A stretch of 64,000 nucleotides of DNA from Azolla caroliniana. Its lineage: Eukaryota; Polypodiophyta. Each line of letters begins with the position of its first letter. The stretch's first letter is position 1. The translations under genes were made by a program, and so were the position numbers. The DNA lies in assembly GCA_043228905.1 (NCBI GenBank), contig JBHGNT010000014.1:18724001-18788000 (forward strand), written 5' to 3'. Shown piece by piece: positions 14,540 through 25,610 of the stretch. Below the pieces are notes generated by a model. The model worked only from the letters and a program-made list of their open reading frames with translations. It was not told the DNA's origin and made no database searches.

Positions 14540-15234
14540 TACGTCCTAGTTGATCGGTCTGAAGCTGCAGTACCTGAGTCGATTGGACCAAATCTGCTTA
14601 CGCCCATTTGGTGCCGAAGTGACTGAAACTGGTCAAACAAAAGACACATGGTCATCCCATCTCCAACATTATCGGTGGTGGAAATCTTCTCCATGCCAAG
14701 CTTACCTCTAGTTATGCAATCCCGAATGAAGTGATATTGAACTTCGATATGCTTCAAGGCGTTGTGAGGTACCAAATTCTTTGACAAAGTGACGGCTCCA
14801 TGATTCTCGTTGTAAACAATTGGAGCTGAATTGGGATCGGCTTGCCGAAACGTACAAGCCAGTCAATTAAGCCATAAAGCTTCTTTTGCCACATCAGACG
14901 CGGGTACATATTCGGTCGTGGTTGTCGAGGTGGTCATGCACTCCTAAAGTTTCAACTTCCACAATATTGCTCCATTGCTGAATCAGAATAAGTATTCGGT
15001 CATTGACTTTCGATTGTCCAGATAGCCGGCAAAGTCTAAGTCAGTGTAGTTGACTACGCCTGAGATCTTGATCGGGCCAAAAATGATTCCAAGCTCTTGT
15101 GTGCCGACCAAATATCTGAATATATGCTTGATTGCGTTCCAATGTTCCAATTTCCTGTACCACTATCTCGGGGGTTGTTTTAGGCCGTACAAACTCTTCT
15201 TGAGTCTGCAAAGTAGACATTCTTGGCCAGGTAC
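14540..15234 (-). pseudogene. Ty1-copia pol fragment, RT/RNase H end
   Basis: Read on the minus strand, 15234 down to about 15160 encodes the copia RT block PGQECLLCRLKKSLYGLKQ. It jumps, by internal deletion, to the region NAIKHIFRYLVGT. RNase H signatures follow: a GYLDNRKSMTEY-like block, then KEALWLN, then KHIEVQYHFIRD near 14740. Several in-frame stops and the missing middle of the RT show it is dead. It is the left half of an older element that G1a later split; the right half is at 26511-26920. Confidence 0.8.
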
Positions 15235-16051
15235 TGTTATGAAGACATACATTTTGGCCTTACAAGGATTCAAGCCCAAGATGTCTTGGTCTATATGTTA
15301 GACCTTTAACCATTATAATAACATATATGTGTTAGGAAACAGGTCCCTCCAGACGGGAAGTTGAGAAGAACCGTGTGGATGAGCAACTCGGCCGAAACCA
15401 GAAATCGTGGAGATAGCCAACCCGGAAGGCTAAACTTGTAAATAGTTGAAAGGTTACATTAGTATATAAGCACTTAGGGCAATCATGTTAGGTGTGTATT
15501 ATTGTAAAGTTACGGTTGTCGAGGCCGTGGCCTCTGTAACGGTGAGAGTGGTAGCGTGTGAGCTCCATAGCCGCTTGTAGGCGAAGTAGGATCTCGAGGT
15601 CGTTGCCTCTGAGATCTCTGATTGTATTCGTTTTTCTCTCATAGTGTTCTGTTTCGGAGTTTGTGGACTCCACGTGGTTTTTTCCCAGTTCGGGTTTCCA
15701 CGTTAAAATCTGTGTCATTCTCAGTTTCTGTATTCTGATTTCCCTCTCCATTAGATTGACTATTATTCCGCACACGCAAACCGGTTGTGGCCGGAAACGA
15801 TTTTACCTTCAATATGATGTATAGTTATAATAAATATATTATTAATTATTACAAGATATTTAGAGTATTCTAGAACATTCTAGAATACTCCATAAGGACC
15901 TATAAATAGGTGTCTATTCATTCATCACAACTCATTCAGTTTTACACTAGTCCTTAGCCTTAGCCTACTCTTTGTAACCTTGTTTCCTCATAATATAATC
16001 TCATTTCCATTTCTTCTCTCTCTCTCTCTCTCATACTCACGAGTCTCGACA
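15235..16051 (+). repeat. G1a 5' LTR, interrupted by a solo LTR
   Basis: The LTR begins TGTTATGA and ends CTCGACA. Without the inserted solo LTR (15330-15811) and one 5-bp target repeat it is about 330 bp. A TATAAATA box is at 15901-15908. The segment 33 bp downstream (15934 onward) is partly complementary to the sequence right after the LTR (16054-16064). The first 60 bp are antisense tRNA-like. Confidence 0.75.
15330..15811 (+). mobile_element. Solo LTR of a Ty1-copia element
   Basis: It starts TGTTAGGAAACAGGTCCCTCC and ends ATTTTACCTTCA. Both sides carry the 5-bp repeat ATATG (15325-15329 and 15812-15816). It shares the layout of the copia D LTR: GGTCCCTCC near the start, ACTTAGGGCAA, a 'gccgctt-gtaggcgaag' type block, a CCCAGTTCGGGTTTCCACGT block, and GGTTGTGGCCGG near the end. 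No internal region remains, as expected after LTR-LTR recombination. Confidence 0.85.
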
Positions 16052-16126
16052 GTTTGAACCGAATCTTCTTTTCTTCTTCTTCTCTTAAACTTATTCAAGC
16101 AAATCTAGCAAATCTCTCTCGTAACA

Positions 16127-17190
16127 ATGGAGTCCGTCAGCAAGCAAGAATATATGTGCATTCTCTCCAAACTCGAAATGTTAACAACCAAATTCGTGGT
16201 CCTAGAGCAAGAAAATCAAAGATTTATGGTGACCTACAACAAGTAAGTGCTGAGAAGGTACAACAATTTGAAGAGTTATCTCAACGGGTGCATCAACGAG
16301 TGAACCAAAGATTAGTCTACCGGCCAAGTTTGATGGTACAAGGTCTCAATTTCGTGGATTTTTAAATCAAGTATGGCTTGTGATTAAATTGCATCCTAGT
16401 CGTTACCCAACTGATGTTGCTCGCGTGGGACTAGTTGGTACCTTGTTAACGAGTACCACATTAGCATGGTTTGCACCACTCCAAGAGAAGCACTCACCAT
16501 TATTAGAAGATTTTGAAGGGTTTATTAATGAGTTCCAAGCCAACTTTGGAGACACTGATAGTATGAGTACCGCAATAAACAAAATTCGGCGATTACGACA
16601 AGGACATCGTCTTGCTTCTGCTTATGCTATAGATTTTCACGTTCTAGCATGTGATATTCCATGGGACGAGGCGACGTTAATGAACCAATTCTGTCAAGTT
16701 CTACGCAATGATGTGAAGGATTTACTTCTTACCTTCCATGATGATCCAAAATCTCTTACTGAAGTAGTAAGTCAGGCCGTGCGATGTGACAATCGCTTAT
16801 TTGATTGGCGTTTTGAGTGCCAACAAATGTTACGCTTCCGACCAACAAAAACATATGCTTCGGTGGTCGCAACTCCACCCCAAGTATCAAAGTCAAGTGT
16901 GGTGGAAGGTCCTACTCAAATGGAAATCGAGACAACACGATGTTGAGGACCATTGTCAGATGCTGAAAAGCAACGACGGCGAGCGAATTGCCTATGCCTC
17001 TATTGTGGTGGTCCAAGGCATATTGTTGTGAATTGTCCACATAAACCACGACGACAAGTTAACCAAGCAAGTGCTCATGACAATCCCGCCTTCTACCCCG
17101 CCTTCTTGTAGCCCAAGTAGGCCTAGTAGTTCCTGTCATAAAAATACATTTAATGTCTTGAACCAATTAGATGATGTGTTAAACGAGTAA
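16127..17190 (+). pseudogene. G1a gag, broken
   Basis: The start ATG at 16127 opens a protein beginning MESVSKQEY, matching G1b gag (METVSAQEY). A TAA follows after about 39 codons. The main gag domain is open in another frame at 16380-16946 (SRYPTDVARVGLVGTLL, AWFAPL, INKIRRLRQG) and is stopped by TGA at 16944. A CCHC zinc knuckle (CLYCGGPRHIVVNC) follows near 17000, then more stops. The ancestral gag stop TAA is at 17188-17190, six bases after the start of codon TTA in the GTTAAAC heptamer (17178-17184) shared with G1b. Confidence 0.85.
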
Positions 17191-20100
17191 GTCCGGCCAA
17201 AATCGAAGCCATTTGGTTGGATAGCCCTAGCCATATAACGTATGTCCCTAGTCGTGGTTCCATTTCATCCGGTCAAGTTAGTCGAGTTTTCTCTACACAA
17301 GTTGAGCTTAACACATCTAGGTGCCATCGAGTTCCAGCTTCTGCCCTCTTAGACTCTGGAGCGAACTCTTGTTTCATGGATCGTGAGTTTGCTGTAATGC
17401 ATAATATTAAGTTGCATAAGCTCCCAAGCCTAGTGTCAATCAGAGTCATTGATGGACGCCCCATAGCATCAGAGTCTAAACTAATTTGTGTAGGCCTAGG
17501 CAATTTGGCTAGTGTCATCTCATTCAACATCATTAGTAGTCCAGAGCACTCCCTAGTTCTTGGGCTTCCATGGTTTGAGCTACATAACCCAACTATTGAT
17601 TGGAGAAAAAGAACCATTGAAGAGGTCACAATACAGTCTGAGTCTCTCAAAACTCCAACAAGGGATATGACATTCCAAAAGATTTTGATAATCTCTATAC
17701 ATCAATTACGTGAGGAAGGAAGGAAGGAAGACATGTTGGTGTTCACAATTTTAGCAACTCCCACATCTACCTCACAAGAATCAGGGGTCCAACTACCGAA
17801 GAAATATATAGAATTCTCTGATGTGTTTGATAAGATGAAGGCCAATAGACTACCAGAGCATCGACCATATGATTGCACGATTGATTTGCAGCTCAGAAAT
17901 GAGCCTCCATGGGGCCCAATTTATAACCTTTCGCCCACGAAGCTAGAGGTCCTTCGGGAATATATCAATGAGAACTTGGCGAATGGGTTTATCCAGCATT
18001 CAAGATCTCCTGCCGGCACACCCATATTTTTCGTTAAGAAGAAAGATGATTCGCTTCGTCTGGTCGTGGATTATCGAGGATTGAATAAATTGACTATTTG
18101 AAACTGATATGCTCTACCATTGATTTTGAGCCTTCTAGAACACCTCGGTGGAGCTAAGTATTTCACAAAGTTAGATCCTCGAGGTGCTTACAATCTTGTT
18201 CGAATTCATCCTGGGATGAATGGAAGACTGCTTTCCGTACTCGCTATGGCCATTTTGAGTATACAGTGATGTCATTTGGTCTCACGAATGCACCAACAGT
18301 TTTTCAACATATGGTCTCACGAATGCACCAACAGTTTTTGAGATTTCCTCGATATTTTCATCATAGTTTACCTAGATGATACCTTGATCTACTCAAAAAC
18401 TCAAGAGGATCATGATATACACGTTGGATAAGCTTTGCAATGATTGCATGAATATGGTCTCTATGCAAAATTGGAGAAGTGCAGTTTCGACCAGCGTAAA
18501 GTGGAATTTTTGGGGTACATAGTCTCTTCACATGGCATCTTTATGGATCCAGCAAAGGTTCAAACGGTTTTGGATTGGCAAACACCACAATCTGTGTGAG
18601 ATGTACAATGTTTTTTGGGGTTCGCAAACTTTTATCGCAAGTTCATCAAAGATTATTCAAAGATCATATTGCCCCTCACTCAACTGACACAAAAGAATCA
18701 ACCATTTGTGTGGAGTATAAATGCAAACTCTGCATTTGAAGGATTAAAGCAAGCATTTATGTCCGCACCAATTTTGATGCATGTTGATCCATTAAAGCGC
18801 TTTATACTCAAAGTTGATGCATCCGACTTCACACTAGGAAGCGTATTATCCCACATTACCAATGGTGGCTTTTCATTCACGGAAATTCGAAACTGCAAAA
18901 ATCAACTGTGAGATTCAAGACAAAGAGCTTCTTGCCATTGTGGATTCTTTTCAACAATGGCGTCTTTGTCTGGAGGGTTCGTCTCAACAAATCATTATAT
19001 ATAATGATCACAAAAATCTAATGTACTTCTAAAGTGCTCGAGTCTTGAGTCGTCGACAAGCTCGTTGGGCACAGTTCTCAACTCGTTTTGATTTCATAAT
19101 TCTATATCGCCCTGGGACGCAACAAGGAAAAGCAGATGCTTTATCTCGGCATTCATATATGGAACTTCAACCATGAGAGGCCGCATTTGAAAGTCAGAAG
19201 CAAATCCTCTTGGGTCCTAGCCGTCAACGACTAATGGCATTTCATGCTATAGACACACCTGGGGATTAAAGTCTTCTGGACTCCATTCGGGAGCATATTG
19301 AGACTCATGAATTCGCCCAAGACATTCTGAACCATATTACCCCAAATCGTGCTTCTTGTTCACAATCTCAAAATCCTCGTCAAGATTACAACCAGTTCAA
19401 TTGGCATGATGGTTTACTTTTTCGACAAAATCTCTTATATGTGCTTGATGGTCCTTCTCGACTCCAAGTCTTGCAACAATGTCATGACACACCAATGGTT
19501 GGACATTTCGCCATCCACAAGACTTTGGCGTTAATTTCTCGAAGGTATTAGTGGCCACGACTTCGCCATTTTGTTACAGATTATGTTCGTAGTTATGATA
19601 CATGTCACCGATCCAAAAAACCTCGACATCATCCATATGGCTTATTACAACCAATGCCTATTCTTGCGAGTTCATGGAAATCTATTTCATTGGACTTCAT
19701 TATAGATGTACCACCTTCCAAGGGTTTTGATTCTATTCTCACGGTAGTAGATTGTTTTACCAAGATGACACATTTTCTTCCTTGCACAAAGGCCATTACA
19801 AGCCAAGGGACAACCGAGTTACTCATGCAAGAGGTGTTTCGGCATCATGGTCTTCCTGATGATGTTATTAGTGATCAAGGTCCCCAAATCATCTCAAAAT
19901 TTTGGTGGCACATGTTCAAACTCTTACATACTTCTTGCAAACTCGCTTCCAGCTACCATCCAGAAACTAATGGGCAGAGTGAGCGCACCAACTAAACAGT
20001 AGAACAATATCTTCGTTGTTTTGTCAACTATCAACAAGATGATTGGGTTGATCTATTACATTTGGCGGAATTTTCTTACAACAACTCAGAACATTCTTCT

Positions 20101-20375
20101 ATTAGATATTCCCCATTTTTTGCAAACATTGGGTACCATCCTCGTTGGACTATGCTTGAACATCCCAAACTCCCAACAAACCCAACTACTGAAGATCGGC
20201 TCACCCGACTCCAAGAAGTTCACGATATCCTTTTGCACCATTTATGTGATGCTCAAAACACTCAAAAGAAGGTTGTCGATCGTCATCGACTACATTTCAA
20301 GTGGGAGATCGAGTATGGCTTTTACAAGGTCGCATTACAACAACCAGACCTTGCTGCAAATTAGTATCAACGTTT
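17191..20375 (+). pseudogene. G1a pol (protease to integrase), broken and split by G1b
   Basis: The pol frame is -1 to gag and overlaps its end. The protease core ALLDSGANSCFMD (about 17340) is intact here. RT follows ([17 protein letters not shown] at about 18030). Two closely spaced TGA codons (18101 and 18107), both explainable as CGA to TGA, end the open frame. A 35-bp direct duplication near 18278-18347 breaks the RT frame. RNase H, the HHCC region, integrase (19654-19995) and the next block (20062-20364) lie in pieces. The frame is cut at 20375 by G1b and continues at 26042. Other stops fit CGA-TGA (about 18598) and CAA-TAA (about 19031 and 19993). Confidence 0.85.
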
Positions 20376-20653
20376 TCTCATGAACCCATGACCTTATGCT
20401 ACATGGATCGAGCTCTTGACCATTAGACTATACATTGTAATACGTAGAATATTATTTTCTTTTATGTTTTATTATAGAAAATTGATGTATATTCTAGATT
20501 TCTCTGGAACATTCTAGAAACTTCAGGAGTATTCCTTAGAACACTATAAAAGGAGGGACAAGGCATTATTTCGAACCAAATCGGTTCAACACCAGTCTTA
20601 AGCCTCCTAGCTACTACTGTACATTCTCTTCACATAATATATATATCTTTTCT

Positions 20654-20704
<51 letters not shown>

Positions 20705-20801
20705 ACTCACTCTTTCCTTCTCTCGAGAGTTCTTCACCTCTCTTAGTACTAATACTTCTTTTAGTACTAATTCCTTCTCTGTCTTAGTACTGTTCCTGAC
20801 A
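20376..20801 (+). repeat. G1b 5' LTR
   Basis: 426 bp, against 439 bp for the 3' copy. It lost about 15 bp near its start (TATGGCAAGACTCGA in the 3' LTR) and has a longer TC microsatellite at 20660-20700. It ends CCTGACA. A run of TTAGTACTAA-like motifs sits just before the end. Confidence 0.9.
20545..20551 (+). promoter_or_regulatory. TATA box of G1b
   Basis: TATAAAA in the 5' LTR. In plants transcription usually starts about 30 bp downstream, which puts the start near 20575-20580, at the beginning of the segment complementary to the primer site. The 3' LTR copy is at 25787-25793; the G1a equivalent is TATAAATA at 15901. Confidence 0.7.
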
Positions 20802-20803
20802 GT

Positions 20804-20815
20804 TTGAACCGATTT
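20804..20815 (+). other. Candidate self-primer binding site of G1b
   Basis: TTGAACCGATTT begins 2 nt after the LTR end. It is the exact reverse complement of AAATCGGTTCAA at 20578-20589, which lies 33 bp downstream of the TATA box. It does not begin TGG, unlike the sites complementary to tRNA-Met seen in G3 and copia D in this window. Self-priming is known for Tf1 and sushi-type elements; assigning it here is inference. Confidence 0.65.
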
Positions 20816-20897
20816 TGGGGTCGATCTTCCTTTCCTCCTCTTCCTTTCCTCCTTTTCCTTTTATCTTCTTATTAATCCTCTTATCCTCCCTAGTAAA

Positions 20898-22040
20898 ATG
20901 GAAACTGTTAGCGCTCAGGAATACCAATTTGTTTTCTCGGAGCTCCAGTGCTTAAAAGAGAAATTTGTAGCACTAGAACAAGAAAATCATCGCTTGTTGG
21001 GGGATCTTCAACAAATAGCGCTGGAAAAACAACAACAACACAGGGAGCTGACACTACGTGTACAACAACTCGAAGCGATTATCATATCATTACAACAACA
21101 AGGATCAAGCACTCAAGGGATTCACAAAGAACCCAAGATCGGTCTTCCTGCAAAATTTGATGGGACTCGATCACAGTTTAGAGGGTTTTTGAATCAGGTA
21201 CGTTTAGTGATACAAATGCATCCTTCTCGATATCCCACCGATGCATCACGAGTGGGACTAGTAGGCACTCTCCTTAGTGGCTCAATGTTAGCATGGTTTG
21301 CTCCATTGTTGGAAAAGGATTCTCCATTATTAAACAATTTTGAAGAATTTATAAGTGAGTTTAAGGCCTGTTTTGGAGATACTGACAGCATAAGGACTGC
21401 AATCAACAAAATCCGCCGATTACGCCAAGGTGATCGTCCAGCTTCCACATACGCTGCAGATTTCCGTGTACTCGCTGCCGATATCCCTTGGGATGATCAC
21501 GCATTGATGGAGCAATTCCGTTATGGCTTACGCAACGATGTCAAGGATTTACTCTTGATCTTCCCCAAAGAGCCAAAGTCATTAACAGAAGCAATTAGTC
21601 GCGCGGTGAGATGCGACAACCGCCTCTTCGAACGACGTTCGGAACGACAATTCCAGATTCCGAGGGCAAGATCAGAGCCTACCTATGCCTCAGTGGTAGC
21701 GAAACCTTTTCCGAGGGAGTCATATAATGCGCCTCCAGCAAGTACTCCAACTCTGATGGAAATTGACACCACACGTCGTCGTGGACCGCTATCGGAAGAA
21801 GAAAAGCAACGACGTCGAGCAAATCGACTATGTCTTTATTGCGGTGGACCAGGGCATATCGCGGTAAACTGTCCCCATAGGCCAAGAAGGAAGGTAAACC
21901 AAATAGTTGCTAGTTCTGATTGTACTAAACCCGAGTCTATTTCAGTAGGGATATCTGATAGTCCTAATAGTACTAATAGCCCAAATCTAGCGAACAAATT
22001 TGATGTCCTTAGTCAGTTAGAAGAAGAGTTAAACGACTAA
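20898..22040 (+). CDS. G1b gag, intact open frame
   Basis: 380 codons. The protein forms the virus-like particle and binds element RNA. It has an N-terminal coiled-coil-like, Gln/Leu-rich part (about 10-75), then a retrotransposon gag domain (about 85-250) with the block SRYPTDASRVGLVGTLL and INKIRRLRQGDRPASTYAAD, a basic and proline-rich part, and one CCHC knuckle CLYCGGPGHIAVNC (about 314-327). The frame stops at TAA 22038-22040. The heptamer GTTAAAC at 22028-22034 and the -1 pol frame, open from 22013, overlap its end. This is the only undamaged gene of the element. Confidence 0.88.
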   Translation: METVSAQEYQFVFSELQCLKEKFVALEQENHRLLGDLQQIALEKQQQHRELTLRVQQLEAIIISLQQQGSSTQGIHKEPKIGLPAKFDGTRSQFRGFLNQVRLVIQMHPSRYPTDASRVGLVGTLLSGSMLAWFAPLLEKDSPLLNNFEEFISEFKACFGDTDSIRTAINKIRRLRQGDRPASTYAADFRVLAADIPWDDHALMEQFRYGLRNDVKDLLLIFPKEPKSLTEAISRAVRCDNRLFERRSERQFQIPRARSEPTYASVVAKPFPRESYNAPPASTPTLMEIDTTRRRGPLSEEEKQRRRANRLCLYCGGPGHIAVNCPHRPRRKVNQIVASSDCTKPESISVGISDSPNSTNSPNLANKFDVLSQLEEELND

Positions 22041-25000
22041 GTCCAGCCAAAATAGGAGCTGTTTGGTTGGACAGCCCTAGATCTGTGCAGCCCATTAGTG
22101 GTTCCATTCCCTCTAAGCAAGTTAGCAATGTGTTCGTAGCCCAAGTAATAGTTAGTACTAAAAGTACTCCTCCAGTACATGTCTTAGCACTTCTAGATTC
22201 CAGAGCTAATTCTTGCTTCATGGATAAGAAATTTGCCCAAGCTCATCAGATATCTCTCAGAAAACTCCCGTGTCCTGCCCTTGTAGTAGTCGTCGATGGT
22301 CGTCCCATTGCCTCAGGAAATATCATAGAAGAGTCAGAGCCCGTTAATATTGTCCTAGATAATCTAGCATGTGTCATATCATTTAATATAATTAGCATCC
22401 CAGAACACCCCATTGTCTTAGGATTACCATGGTTCGAATTACATAACCCAGACAAGAGAAATCCGGCATCGAAAAGCCCGAGGGTCTACTCATGAGATCG
22501 CAACGATTTCACTACATCAGTTGCATGAGGAAGGATGCAAGGAAGAAATGTTCCTCTTCGCAATATCAGTAAACCCCTCCAGCACCACTAAAGAGGATTC
22601 CACCGTTCAACTTCCAGAGAAGTATCATCAGTATGCCGATGTGTTTGATAAAGTACAAGCCAGTACGCTTCCTCACCATCGACCATATGATTGCCCCATC
22701 GATTTACAACCGAGGAAAGAGCCACCTTGGGGACCGATCTACAATTTGTCACCAACCGAACTGGAAGTCCTTCGAGCCTATATAGAGGAGAATTTGGAGA
22801 ATGGTTTCATACGACATTCGAAATCTCCAACCGGCGCACCCATTTTCTTCGTCAAGAAAAAGGATGGCTCACTTCGGCTCGTTGTAGATTACTGTGGCTT
22901 GAATAAGGTTACAATCCGAAATAGGTATGCACTTCCCCTTATCTCAAGTCTTTTAGAACAGATCAATGGTGCCAGGTTCTTCACGAAGATCGACTTACGG
23001 GGAGCCTATAACCTCGTACGGATCCGACCAGGAGATGAATGGAAGACCGCGTTCCGCACCAGATATGGGCACTTCGAGTATACGGTCATGCCGTTCGGCC
23101 TCACTAATGCGCCAGCAGTCTTCCAGCACATGGCAAATGATATTTTCCGAGATCTCTTGGATGTGTTTCTAATCATCTATTTGGATGATCCACTGGTTTA
23201 CTCGAAGACCCAAGAAGAACATGATTCTCATGTACTGTTAGTACTAAAATGACTTCGAGAAAATGGTCTCTATGCAAAGCTGGAAAAATGTAGTTTCGGG
23301 TGTAACCAGGTGGAATTTCTCGGCTATGTCATTTCCTCAGAAGGCATCTCCATGGACCCAGCTAAGGTCAAAACGGTAGTAGAATGGCAGACTCCGCGTT
23401 CGGTGCGGGATGTGCAATGCTTTCTAGGCTTTGCCAATTTTTACCGGAAGTTTATAAAGGATTACTCAGAGCTCGTTTTGCCTCTTACACAACTTACTAG
23501 GAAGGGACAATCATTCGTTTGGTCTGAAGAAGCGGACATGGCTTTTGAGAATCTTAAACAGGCATTTACATCGGCTCCGATTCTAGCTCACGTTGATCTA
23601 GAAAAACCATTCATCATCGAAGTGGACGCATCGGATTTTGCATTGGGAAGCATTCTATCACAACGAGGTAATGATGAAAAGCTACATCTTGTGGCTTTTC
23701 ACTCACGCAAGTTTGACGCCGCCGAAATCAACTACGAAATTCATGATAAAGAGCTATTGGCTATAGTGGACTCTTTTATGTAATGGAGGCATTTTCTAGA
23801 GGGATCTTCTCATCAAGTCACTGTATTCAGTGACCACAAAAACCTCGCCTATTTTCAAGACGCTCGTGTGTTAAATCGACGTCAAGCTCGGTGGGCCCAT
23901 TTTCTCACGCGTTTCGACTTCAAGATTACATATTGACCTGGGAAACATCAAGGGAAAGCAGATGCATTATCACAGCGTTCATACCTAGCACCGCGTCCCG
24001 GTGAGCCAGCTTTCGATAACCAAAAGCAAGTAATCTTGGGACCGGCACGACTGCAAGCAACACAGGTCTTTGGCATGCCCATGGATTCCCACGTTATCGA
24101 TATCTTACGTGCGAACCTGAAGACAGATGCTTTCGCCCAAGCTATACTACCACAAATTGATCCCTCTCGAGCGTCGTGTTCACATTCGCAACCACCAGGT
24201 ACGGACTATCGGCAATTCAAATACCATGATGGATTACTCTTCTTTAAAGAACTTTTGTATGTTCCTAATGGTTCTTGCCGCCTGCAAGTAGTACAAAACT
24301 GTCATGACACATATACAGTTGGGCATTTTGGTAGTACTAAAACGTTACATGTAGTACAACGATCATTCTGGTGGCCCTGTATGCGACAATTTGTCGAGGA
24401 TTTTGTTCGGACGTGTGATACATGTTGCAGAGCGAAAATGCCAAGGCATCATCCATATGGTTTATTACAACCATTACCAATTCCAAGCAAGCCGTGACAA
24501 TCCATTGCTCTAGACTTGATCACAAATCTTCCAGTCTCTAAGGGGTTCAATGCGATTCTAACGGTGGTTGATCGATATACAAAGATGGCTCATTTTTTGC
24601 CATGTACTAAGGAAATCTCCAGTGAAGACACCGCTGAAATTGTCATGCGTGAAGTATGTCGGCATCATGGACTTCCTGATAGTATCGTCAGCGACCGTGA
24701 ACCCCAGTTCGTGTCAAAATTCTGGAAGCACCTTTTTAAAATGCTCAAGGTCACTTGTAACCTCTCCTCCGGCTACCACCCACAAACCGACGGCCAAGCT
24801 GAACGAACAAATCAAACGCTGGAGCAGTACCTGCGGTGCTTTCTCAGCTATCATCAGGATGACTGGGTAGATATTCTCCACTTCACCGAATTTGCCTATA
24901 ATAACTCTATCCACGCATCGACTAAAGTTACGCCATTTTATGCTTATACGGGATGTCACCCCCGGTGGTGTGTACTTGAAACCCCAGAGGTGTCCACCAA

Positions 25001-25610
25001 TCCTTGCGCGGAGGATCGTTTGGAGCGGTTACGCAAGATACAAGTAGATTTATCTACTCATCTCCAACAAGCTCAAGAAACACACAAGGTTTATGCGGAT
25101 CGTCATCGACTCCCATCTAGTTTTAACATTGGAGATCGGGTATGGCTACTCCGACGACACATCAAGACTACTCGCCCATGCGAGAAGTTGGATTATCGAC
25201 GATTAGGTCCCTTTCGTATTATAGGAAAGATTAATGATGTCGCTTTTCGTCTTGATCTACCTCCACAACTTCGGATACATTCGGTGTTTCATAGTTCTCT
25301 CCTTGAACCCTATCAAGAGAGCACCATCCCAGGACGTATTACACAGCCTCCACCCCCGATCGAGCTTGAAGATGGACCTGAGTACGAGGTTGCCGCCATC
25401 CTTGATTCCAAGCTTGTTCGCAACAAGCTCTACTATCTAGTCGATTGGCTAGGATATAGTCCCAGCGAGCGTACTTGGGAACCGATAGAGAATGTCACCA
25501 ACGCTCGTGCTCTTCTTGAAGACTTCCATCGTCAATATCCAGACAAATCGGGTCCTCAATCCAAAACGACTCGTTACACTCGTCGTTTTAAAGGAGGGAT
25601 AGTGTCATGA
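22013..25610 (+). pseudogene. G1b pol (protease-RT-RNase H-integrase-chromodomain) with stops
   Basis: Domains in order: protease at about 22180, where the catalytic DSG reads DSR; RT at 22600-23200 with [15 protein letters not shown] and an [11 protein letters not shown] active-site block; RNase H at 23310-23990; zinc-binding HHCC at 24300-24450; integrase catalytic core at 24516-24950; and a canonical chromodomain at 25375-25540 (YYLVDWLGYSPSERTWEP). A frameshift lies near 22465-22500. Stops are TGA 23250 (from CGA), TAA 23781 (from CAA), TGA about 23934 (from CGA) and TGA 24495 (from TGG). The natural pol stop TGA at 25608 lies inside the 3' LTR. The chromodomain is expected to steer insertion to marked chromatin. 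Confidence 0.88.
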
